A stretch of 64,000 nucleotides of DNA from Thermobifida alba. Lineage in GTDB: Bacteria; Actinomycetota; Actinomycetes; Streptosporangiales; Streptosporangiaceae. The stretch spans positions 558,001 to 622,000 of the forward strand of contig NZ_CP051627.1 of NCBI RefSeq assembly GCF_023208015.1, written 5' to 3'. Below the pieces are notes generated by a model, which saw only the letters and a program-made list of their open reading frames with translations, searched no databases and had not been told where the DNA came from. Of the stretch, positions 52,570-60,035 are shown piece by piece; the first letter of the stretch is position 1, and each line of letters starts with the position of its first letter. Position numbers and translations under genes: made by a program.

Positions 52570-55332
52570 GTGGTGAACACACAGGCGACTCCCGGGCAGA
52601 CCCGTTCCTCCGAGACCGGCGAGGGGGGTGGGCGTCCCCGGCTGCTGCTGGTGGACGGCCACTCCCTGGCGTTCCGCGCGTTCTTCGCGCTTCCGGCGGA
52701 GAAGTTCGTCAACAGCGCGGGCCAGGCCACCAACGCGATCTACGGTTTCACCTCGATGCTGGTCAAGCTGCTGCGCGACGAGCGGCCCACGCACATCGCG
52801 GTGGCCTGGGACCGTTCCGAGCCGACCTTCCGGCACGAGGAGTACGCCGAGTACAAGGCAGGGCGCTCCGAGACCCCTCCGGAGTTCCCCGGCCAGGTGG
52901 GGCTGCTGCAGGAGCTGCTGGGGCTGATCGGCGTCACCAGCCTGTCGGCCGCCGGCTACGAGGCCGACGACATCATCGCCACGCTGGCCACCCGCGGGCT
53001 CGCCGAGGGGATGGAGGTGCTCATCGCCTCGGGGGACCGCGACACCTTCCAGCTGGTCGGGGACGACTGCACGGTGCTGTACCCGGGCAAGAGCCTGTCC
53101 GACCTGGTCCGCATGACCCCCGAGGCGGTGGAGGCCAAGTACGCGGTGCGGCCCGAGCGCTACCGCGACCTGGCGGCGCTGGTGGGGGAGAAGGCCGACA
53201 ACCTGCCGGGGGTTCCGGGGGTGGGGCCCAAGACCGCCGCCAAGTGGCTGGCCAAGTACGGGTCCCTGGACGAGCTGGTGGCCCGCGCCGACGAGATCGG
53301 CGGCAAGGCCGGGCAGAACTTCCGCGACCACCTCGACGACGTGCTGCGCAACCAGCGGCTCAACCGGCTCGACACCGATGTCGAGGTCGGGGTCGAGGTG
53401 GGCGACATGACGCTGGACGGCTGGAACCGCGACGGGGTCAACCTGCTCTTCGACAACCTGGAGTTCGCCTCGACGCTGCGCGACCGGCTGTTCGCGGTGC
53501 TGGGGGAGAGCACGTCCGCCGAGGACGCGGAGGCGGAACCGGACGAGGGGTTCGCCGTCGAACTGGTCGAGGTGGCGCCCGGCGCGCTCGGCGAGTGGCT
53601 GGCCGCCGAGGTCGCGGCCGGGGCCCGCACCGGGCTGGCCGTCGAGGGGACCTGGGAGCGCGGCGGCGGCGACGTCGTCCGGCTGGCCCTCGCGGCGCCG
53701 TCGGGGCGGGCGGTCTGCCTCGATCCGGCGCGGCTGGACCCCGCCGACGAGGCCGCGCTCGCGGCGTGGCTGGCCGACCCGGCCTACCCCAAGGCGCTGC
53801 ACGATGCCAAGGGGCCGATGCTGGCGCTGCGGGCGCGCGGCTGGGAACTGGCCGGACTCGACTCCGACACCGCCATCGCCGGATACCTGGCGATGCCCGG
53901 CCGCCGCAACTTCGACCTGGCCGACCTGTGCACCCGCTACCTCGGCCGGGAGCTGACCGAGCGCGACTCCGACGGCACCCAGCTCGCGCTCGACCTCGAC
54001 GGCACGGGGGACGACCAGCAGGCGGCCCGCCACCTGCTGGCCACCCGTGCCCTGGCCACGCTGGAGCTGGCCCTGGCCCTGGACGCCGACCTCGCCAAGC
54101 GGGGGGCCGCCGAACTGCTGCGCGACCTGGAGATCCCCCTGGCGGGGGTGCTGGCCCGGATGGAGGCCGCGGGCATCGCCGCCGACCTCGACTACCTGCG
54201 GGAGCTGGAGGCCGAGTTCGCCGCCGCGGTGCGCCAGGCGGTGGACGAGGCCCACCGGCTGGTGGGCCGCGAGTTCAACCTCGGTTCGCCCAAGCAGTTG
54301 CAGCAGATCCTCTTCGACGAGCTGGGGCTGCCCAAGACGAAGCGGATCAAGACCGGCTACACCACCGACGCCGACGCGTTGGCCTGGCTGGCGACCCAGA
54401 GCGACAACGAGCTCCCCGTCATCCTGCTGCGCCACCGCGACCAGACCAAGCTGCGCACCACGGTGGAGGGGCTGATCAAGACCGTCGCCGAGGACGGGCG
54501 CATCCACACCACCTTCAACCAGACGGTGGCCGCCACCGGACGGCTCAGCTCGGCCGACCCCAACCTGCAGAACATCCCGGTGCGCACCGACGCGGGGCGG
54601 CGCATCCGCCGTGCCTTCGTGGTGGGCGAGGGCTACGAGCAGCTGCTCACCGCCGACTACAGCCAGATCGAGTTGCGCATCATGGCGCACCTGTCCCAGG
54701 ACGAGGCCTTGATCGAGGCGTTCCAGAGCGGCTACGACTTCCACGCTCAGATCGCCGCGCGGGTCTTCCGCATCCCGGTGGAGCAGGTCGACGGCGAGGC
54801 GCGGGCCAGGATCAAGGCCATGAACTACGGCCTGGCCTACGGGCTGAGCGACTACGGGCTGTCGCAGCAGCTGGGCATCACGCCCAAGGAGGCGCGGGTC
54901 CTCATGGAGGACTACTTCTCCCACTTCGGCAGGGTCCGCGACTACCTGGAGGCCGTGGTGTCCCAGGCGCGGCGCGACGGCTACACCGCGACCATGCTGG
55001 GGCGGCGCCGCTATCTGCCGGACCTCAACAGCGACAACCGGCAGCGTCGGGAGATGGCCGAGCGCATGGCGCTCAACGCGCCCATCCAGGGGTCGGCCGC
55101 CGACATCATCAAGCTCGCGATGCTGCGGGTGGACCGGGCACTGCGGGACGAGGGGCTCGCCTCGCGGATGCTGCTGCAGGTCCACGACGAACTGGTGCTG
55201 GAGGTTGCTCCCGGCGAACTGGACACGGTGCGGGAGCTGGTGGTCGAGCACATGGCGGGCGCCCAGCAGCTGCGGGTCCCGCTGGCCGTGTCGGTGGGGG
55301 TGGGCCCCAACTGGCACGACGCGGCGCACTGA
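52570..55332 (+). CDS. polA: DNA polymerase I
   Basis: 920 residues. An N-terminal 5' nuclease (LLLVDGHSLAFRAFFALP, the acidic AGYEADDIIATLA and the H3TH GVPGVGPKTAAKWL) occupies residues 1-310. The middle 3'-5' exonuclease-like domain lacks the DxE motif (GLAVEGTWERGG), so proofreading should be absent. The polymerase has motif A TADYSQIELRIMAHLS, the O-helix RIKAMNYGLAYGLSDYGL and motif C LQVHDELVLE. The O-helix has Tyr where E. coli has Phe762, a natural actinobacterial trait. GTG 52570 gives a VVNTQATPGQ start and matches the -10 spacing. Confidence 0.96.
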   Translation: MVNTQATPGQTRSSETGEGGGRPRLLLVDGHSLAFRAFFALPAEKFVNSAGQATNAIYGFTSMLVKLLRDERPTHIAVAWDRSEPTFRHEEYAEYKAGRSETPPEFPGQVGLLQELLGLIGVTSLSAAGYEADDIIATLATRGLAEGMEVLIASGDRDTFQLVGDDCTVLYPGKSLSDLVRMTPEAVEAKYAVRPERYRDLAALVGEKADNLPGVPGVGPKTAAKWLAKYGSLDELVARADEIGGKAGQNFRDHLDDVLRNQRLNRLDTDVEVGVEVGDMTLDGWNRDGVNLLFDNLEFASTLRDRLFAVLGESTSAEDAEAEPDEGFAVELVEVAPGALGEWLAAEVAAGARTGLAVEGTWERGGGDVVRLALAAPSGRAVCLDPARLDPADEAALAAWLADPAYPKALHDAKGPMLALRARGWELAGLDSDTAIAGYLAMPGRRNFDLADLCTRYLGRELTERDSDGTQLALDLDGTGDDQQAARHLLATRALATLELALALDADLAKRGAAELLRDLEIPLAGVLARMEAAGIAADLDYLRELEAEFAAAVRQAVDEAHRLVGREFNLGSPKQLQQILFDELGLPKTKRIKTGYTTDADALAWLATQSDNELPVILLRHRDQTKLRTTVEGLIKTVAEDGRIHTTFNQTVAATGRLSSADPNLQNIPVRTDAGRRIRRAFVVGEGYEQLLTADYSQIELRIMAHLSQDEALIEAFQSGYDFHAQIAARVFRIPVEQVDGEARARIKAMNYGLAYGLSDYGLSQQLGITPKEARVLMEDYFSHFGRVRDYLEAVVSQARRDGYTATMLGRRRYLPDLNSDNRQRREMAERMALNAPIQGSAADIIKLAMLRVDRALRDEGLASRMLLQVHDELVLEVAPGELDTVRELVVEHMAGAQQLRVPLAVSVGVGPNWHDAAH

Positions 55333-55345
55333 GCAGGACAGGGGC

Positions 55346-55381
55346 CGGGGAGGGCGTCGGGGGGGCGACGGAGCCTCCCCG
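55346..55381 (+). terminator. Hairpin after polA
   Basis: CGGGGAGG (55346-55353) pairs with CCTCCCCG (55374-55381); inner CGTCG pairs with CGACG. An imperfect stem 14 bases past the polA stop. Confidence 0.5.
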
Positions 55382-55452
55382 AAACGCCTCCCCGGCATGC
55401 GACAAGCGGGTAAAATTCCGGTGAAGGGTGTCGATCCGTGGAGGGAGCGGTG

Positions 55453-55878
55453 ATGGGAAGGCCGCGCGGTGCTCCCGCCGTGGAGTTGCGCGAGGACGAG
55501 CTGATGTGGCGTTTCTCTCGTTCCTCGGGGCCGGGCGGGCAGCACGTCAACACCTCCGACACCCGGGTGTCGCTGTCCCTGGACGTCACCGCCACCGCGG
55601 TGCTCACCGAGGAGGAGCGCGAGCGCGCCCTGCGGCGGCTGGGGCCGCGGCTGGTCGACGGGGTGCTGACGGTGTCGGTGCAGGACTTCCGGTCCCAGGG
55701 GCGCAACCGGGAGGCGGCGCGGCGGAGACTGGCCGAACTGCTGGGCGAGGCGGCGCGGCCCCCGGCGCGGAGCAGGCGGCCCACCAGGCCGAAACGGGCG
55801 GCCAGGGAACGCCGGCTGCGGGAGAAGCGGCACCGCTCCGCCCTCAAGCGCCTCCGTTCGGGACGCCACGACGACTGA
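55453..55878 (+). CDS. arfB: Ribosome-rescue peptidyl-tRNA hydrolase ArfB (YaeJ)
   Basis: 141 residues. Codon-independent release factor with the catalytic GGQ in SRSSGPGGQHVNTSDTRV. It lacks the stop-codon recognition domains of RF1/RF2 and ends in a basic tail (RRPTRPKRAARERRLREKRHRSALKRLRS) that inserts in the mRNA channel of stalled ribosomes. ATG 55453 is five bases after GGGAG; a GTG five codons upstream is less likely. Confidence 0.94.
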   Translation: MGRPRGAPAVELREDELMWRFSRSSGPGGQHVNTSDTRVSLSLDVTATAVLTEEERERALRRLGPRLVDGVLTVSVQDFRSQGRNREAARRRLAELLGEAARPPARSRRPTRPKRAARERRLREKRHRSALKRLRSGRHDD

Positions 55879-56296
55879 GGCCGCCAAACGCTCTTGACGG
55901 AAATTTTACTCACCGGAAACCTTCAAAGACGGAGTTGCGCCTTGTAGCATCCGTTGTGGACTTCGGTCAAGGTCACTGAGAGGTGAGTCTGCTCCCTCCG
56001 CAGCCTCGAAACACGGTGAAACAGGATTGATCCCGGCGCTCACCCCCGCTTGCGATTGACCAAGGGGCAGTCGTCTCATAGGCTGGTGTGAGCGTTGTGG
56101 ATTCGCATGCACACACTCGATTCGGGGTTCGCCCGGGGTCGGGGGAGAGTCGACCGGTCGACGTGCGGATGGTGGGGGAAGCCACGCCCCGGTGTGGCGG
56201 ACCTTCCGTCCGGACACTGCCGGCCGGGTCCGAATCAATGTGTACTCACAGCGTGTCCAAGCTTCTATCCATGTCCGTACCGGAGTCCACCCACAC
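55879..56296 (+). promoter_or_regulatory. rpsA upstream region with a strong promoter
   Basis: No gene. TTGACC (56056-56061) and TAGGCT (56079-56084), exactly 17 bases apart, make a good housekeeping promoter with a start near 56091 and a leader of about 205 bases. A weaker pair, TTCAAA (55922-55927) and TAGCAT (55945-55950), also 17 apart, could be a second promoter. The long leader may serve S1 autoregulation. Confidence 0.65.
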
Positions 56297-57760
56297 ATGA
56301 CGAGCAGCACCGAGGCCACCTCGACACCGCAGGTAGCGGTCAACGACATCGGTTCCGAGGAAGCCTTCCTCGCCGCGATCGACGAGACCATCAAGTACTT
56401 CAACGACGGTGACATCGTCGAAGGCACCATCGTGAAGGTCGATCGAGACGAGGTCTTGCTCGACATCGGCTACAAGACCGAGGGTGTGATCCCCTCACGC
56501 GAACTCTCGATCAAGCACGACGTCGATCCGAACGAGGTCGTCGCCGTCGGGGACCATGTCGAGGCTCTTGTCCTCCAGAAGGAGGACAAGGAGGGCCGCC
56601 TCATCCTGTCCAAGAAGCGCGCCCAGTACGAGCGCGCCTGGGGCACGATCGAAAAGATCAAGGAGGAGGACGGCGTCGTCACCGGCACCGTTATCGAGGT
56701 CGTCAAGGGCGGTCTCATCCTCGACATCGGCCTTCGCGGCTTCCTGCCCGCCTCCCTCGTCGAGATGCGTCGCGTGCGTGACCTGCAGCCCTACGTGGGT
56801 CGCGAGCTCGAAGCCAAGATCATCGAGCTTGACAAGAACCGTAACAACGTCGTGCTGTCGCGCCGCGCCTGGCTGGAGCAGACCCAGTCCGAGGTCCGCC
56901 AGACCTTCCTCAACACCCTGCAGAAGGGCCAGATCCGCAAGGGTGTGGTCTCCTCGATCGTCAACTTCGGCGCGTTCGTCGACCTCGGCGGTGTCGACGG
57001 TCTGGTGCACGTGTCCGAGCTGTCCTGGAAGCACATCGACCACCCGAGCGAGGTCGTCGAGGTCGGCCAGGAGGTCACGGTCGAGGTCCTCGACGTCGAC
57101 ATGGAGCGCGAGCGCGTCTCCCTGTCGCTGAAGGCCACCCAGGAAGACCCGTGGCAGCAGTTCGCCCGCACCCACCAGATCGGGCAGGTCGTCCCGGGCA
57201 AGGTCACCAAGCTGGTGCCGTTCGGCGCGTTCGTCCGCGTCGAGGAGGGCATCGAGGGCCTGGTGCACATCTCCGAGCTGGCCGAGCGCCACGTGGAGAT
57301 CCCCGAGCAGGTCGTCCAGGTGGGCACCGAGATCTTCGTCAAGATCATCGACATCGACCTGGACCGGCGCCGCATCAGCCTGTCGCTGAAGCAGGCCAAC
57401 GAGAGCGTCTCGCCGGACCAGACCGAGTTCGACCCGACTCTGTACGGCATGACCGCCGAGTACGACGAGCACGGCAACTACAAGTACCCCGAGGGCTTCG
57501 ACCCCGAGACCGGCGAGTGGATGGAGGGCTACGAGGCCCAGCGCGACGAGTGGGAGCGCCAGTACGCCTTGGCGCAGGCCCGCTTCGAGGCGCACCGCAA
57601 GCAGGTCCAGGAGGCCCAGGCCGCCGAGGCCGAGGCCGCGCAGGCCCCGTACCAGCCCGAGCCGGAGGACACCGGTGCCGGGCAGGGCAGCGGCGCGCTG
57701 GCCTCCGACGAGGCCCTGGCCGCGCTGCGGGAGAAGCTCGCGGGCGGCGGCGAGAGCTGA
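56297..57760 (+). CDS. rpsA: 30S ribosomal protein S1
   Basis: 487 residues with four S1 (OB-fold) domains, at about 35-105, 123-190, 208-277 and 295-365. Each has a hydrophobic/GA[FL]V core (for example FGAFVDLGGVDGLVHVSELSW and FGAFVRVEEGIEGLVHISELAE). An acidic/Gln C-terminal tail of about 115 residues follows. Four rather than six repeats is normal for actinobacteria. Mediates mRNA binding to the 30S subunit. ATG 56297 gives the usual MTSSTEA opening; its long leader lies at 56091-56296. Confidence 0.97.
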   Translation: MTSSTEATSTPQVAVNDIGSEEAFLAAIDETIKYFNDGDIVEGTIVKVDRDEVLLDIGYKTEGVIPSRELSIKHDVDPNEVVAVGDHVEALVLQKEDKEGRLILSKKRAQYERAWGTIEKIKEEDGVVTGTVIEVVKGGLILDIGLRGFLPASLVEMRRVRDLQPYVGRELEAKIIELDKNRNNVVLSRRAWLEQTQSEVRQTFLNTLQKGQIRKGVVSSIVNFGAFVDLGGVDGLVHVSELSWKHIDHPSEVVEVGQEVTVEVLDVDMERERVSLSLKATQEDPWQQFARTHQIGQVVPGKVTKLVPFGAFVRVEEGIEGLVHISELAERHVEIPEQVVQVGTEIFVKIIDIDLDRRRISLSLKQANESVSPDQTEFDPTLYGMTAEYDEHGNYKYPEGFDPETGEWMEGYEAQRDEWERQYALAQARFEAHRKQVQEAQAAEAEAAQAPYQPEPEDTGAGQGSGALASDEALAALREKLAGGGES

Positions 57761-57779
57761 TCCGTCCCACCGGCTGACC

Positions 57780-57815
57780 GGAGGGGGCCGTCCCGGGAAC
57801 GGGGCGGCCCCCTCC
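57780..57815 (+). terminator. Terminator after rpsA
   Basis: GGAGGGGGCCG (57780-57790) pairs perfectly with CGGCCCCCTCC (57805-57815), and the loop contains a further CCC/GGG pairing. 20 bases past the rpsA stop. Confidence 0.8.
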
Positions 57816-57836
57816 GCGTTCGGCGGAGGCGGTCCG

Positions 57837-57842
57837 TAGGAT
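57837..57842 (+). promoter_or_regulatory. -10 element of coaE, leaderless arrangement
   Basis: TAGGAT exactly seven bases before ATG 57850. Confidence 0.6.
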
Positions 57843-57849
57843 CGTCGGC

Positions 57850-58473
57850 ATGCTGAAAGTGGGACTGACCGGCGGGATCGGCTCGGGGAAGAGCTCGGTG
57901 GCGCGCCGTCTGGCCGAATACGGGGCCCTGGTCATCGACGCCGACGCCATCGCCCGCGAGGTGGTGGAGCCGGGCACGGAGGCGCTGGCCGAGATCGTCG
58001 CCGAGTTCGGCGAACAGGTGCTCACCCCCGAGGGGCGGCTGGACCGGCCGAAGCTCGGCGAGATCGTGTTCGCCGACGAGGCTCGACTGGCCCGGTTGAA
58101 CGCGATCGTGCACCCCCGGGTGGGGCAGCGCACCCAGGAGCTGATGGAACGCGCCGAGGAGGGCACGGTCGTCGTCTACGACGTGCCCCTGCTGGTCGAG
58201 AACGGTCTGGCTGACCTCTACGACGTGGTGGTCGTGGTGGACGTCCCGGTCCGGACCCAGGTGGAGCGGGTGACGGCCACCCGGGGGATGCCGGAGGAGC
58301 AGGTGCGCGCCCGTATCAGGGCCCAGGCCACCCGGGAGCAGCGTCGCGCGGTCGCCGACATCCTCATCGACAACTCCGGTTCCGAACAGGAGTTGGACGT
58401 CCGCGTCGCCGAGGTCTGGGAGGAGCTGCAGCGCCGGCTGCGCGACACCCGTCCCGCCGACCCGGCCTCCTGA
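57850..58473 (+). CDS. coaE: Dephospho-CoA kinase
   Basis: 207 residues. Last step of CoA synthesis, the ATP-dependent phosphorylation of dephospho-CoA. P-loop [13 protein letters not shown] at the N-terminus, [29 protein letters not shown] and the lid LIDNSG. Monofunctional, without the C-terminal UPF0157 domain of mycobacterial CoaE. Leaderless ATG as described for its -10. Confidence 0.95.
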   Translation: MLKVGLTGGIGSGKSSVARRLAEYGALVIDADAIAREVVEPGTEALAEIVAEFGEQVLTPEGRLDRPKLGEIVFADEARLARLNAIVHPRVGQRTQELMERAEEGTVVVYDVPLLVENGLADLYDVVVVVDVPVRTQVERVTATRGMPEEQVRARIRAQATREQRRAVADILIDNSGSEQELDVRVAEVWEELQRRLRDTRPADPAS

Positions 58474-59931
58474 GGTCCGGACCGCCGCGGTCCTGCCGGG
58501 ACGGGGCCAGCCCTCCACGGACGCCTGCCACAGGCCGTGGACGAACCTTCCGACCAGTTCGGCTCCCTGTTCCAACGTGCCCGAGAGCCAGTCCCGGAAC
58601 CGGCGTTCGGTCTGCGTTTCGTGCTCGGCCACGTCCGCGGCGAGCCGGTCCACCCCCTCCTGCCGTTCTCTGATCCGCTCCGTGCGTTCCCGGAGTTTCC
58701 GGCGCGTGCCGGCGGTGTCGTCCCGAGGGGTCGGGGCAGAGAGCGGCGAGGGGGTGAAGCGTTTCGGGGGACCGGCATCCCGCGGCTGCCCCACCGGTCG
58801 CCTCTCCCACCGGCTCGCGCTGTTGGTTTTCTGTTCGGCTCCCGTCCGTCGATCTCCTCCTCGCGCCGGGAGAGTGACTTCCCGCGGCGGGCGAGCTCCC
58901 GTTCCCGTTGGGTGATCGCCTTCTCCTGTTTCGTCGGGAACTCCTCCCAGTCGTGGAGCAACTGCTCCTTCTCGGCGCGAATCTGTCCGCGGGGCGCGGT
59001 CCTGGAGTTCGCGGACGCCCCGGGAGACGGCGTTGTGCCAGTCGGCCGGGGCCTCCCCGGGGAGGGGGTGCAGGACCTGGGTGAAGAGGGCGAAGATGGT
59101 CCATCCGTGCAGGGCGTCGTAGGGCACGATCTGGTCGAGGGAGCAGCGTTCGCGGTACCGGCCGCCGTGGATCCCCTCCCGCAGGTCCTCGTGAAAAGCA
59201 CGGCGGGCCAGTTCGACGGCCTCACGGTCGGCTTCCGAGACGGGACCGGTGATCCCGTTGAGCGTGACGGGACGCCGTTCCCCGTTGGTCCGCGCGGTGA
59301 GCGACCCGAGGCGGTTGTGGGCGAAGACGATCTTCTCCGGCTCCACCCCGCAGGCGATGAGCAGGGCAACGGTGCCCTTCGTGGCGGAGTTGAACGGGCG
59401 GGGAGGGGTGCCGACCACGAGGAAGCCGTCGGCCTCGGGGATCCGGCGCCGGTCCATCTCGCGGTACGCGCGGTCGCGTTCGGGGGGCCCCGGACCGGGG
59501 AGGTCGACGATGTCGATGTACTGACCGGGCGCCTCCCACTCGTGGAGTTCGTCGGTCACACTGCCTCTGGAGTAGTCGCCGACGGCGCCCCCCTCCCTGC
59601 CGAAGAGGGGGTTGCTCGTGGTGGTCCTGCCGACTCCGGTCTGTCCGCAGACGACGATGTTCGGCTTTCGCTGCTCGGGGAGCCGATCGCCCCTCCGGTG
59701 AAGCAGTTCTGTGAGCTTTTGGAGTTCGGGGAGGTGGTTTCCTCCGGCAGCAATCACCGCTGTGTCTTCTGAAAGGCGTGGCGGCCCATGATTTCCCTGC
59801 CCCTGCTCCAGAAGAGATAACAATTCTCCGTTCCCTTGCCCGAGGTGATCAATTAATTGATTGATTGCGCGTCGGTGCTGTTCTTCTTTTGCGTGCTCCG
59901 CGGGGGCGGACCGGTGGCTGTGGGGCCTCAT
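58474..59931 (-). pseudogene. Decayed GTPase with C-terminal coiled coil
   Basis: From ATG 59931, one frame encodes a P-loop GTPase: NIVVCGQTGVGRTTTSNPLFG, IDIVDLPGPGPPERDR, VVGTPPRPFNSATKGTV and a C-terminal helix set ending VSRGVRELQDR. The Walker A lysine is replaced by Arg (GVGRT), and the G4-type NxxD lacks its Asp. Near 58990 the coding sense moves to another frame (GQIRAEKEQLLHDWEEFPTKQEKAITQRERELA, a coiled coil), then returns to the first near 58790 (RKLRERTERIRERQEGVDRL). No stop is found before coaE antisense sequence. Two frameshifts and a lost stop mark a pseudogene. The 3' limit is not defined. Confidence 0.7.
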
Positions 59932-60035
59932 CTGGGAGGATGCCGGGAACCGGGTGGGGGAGGCCGCGGAGTTCCGCGTTCGGCTCTTTTTCGGAATACT
60001 GGTGGACGGTACGGCGGTTGCGAAACGGAGGTCTG

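Noticed and set aside
52540-55887. Minus-strand open frame running through polA into the thioesterase
   Set aside because: Only its last 141 codons are real; the upstream part is antisense to polA.
58537-59772. Plus-strand open frame of 411 codons opposite the decayed GTPase
   Set aside because: No family motifs; the minus strand has recognisable P-loop and coiled-coil sequence.
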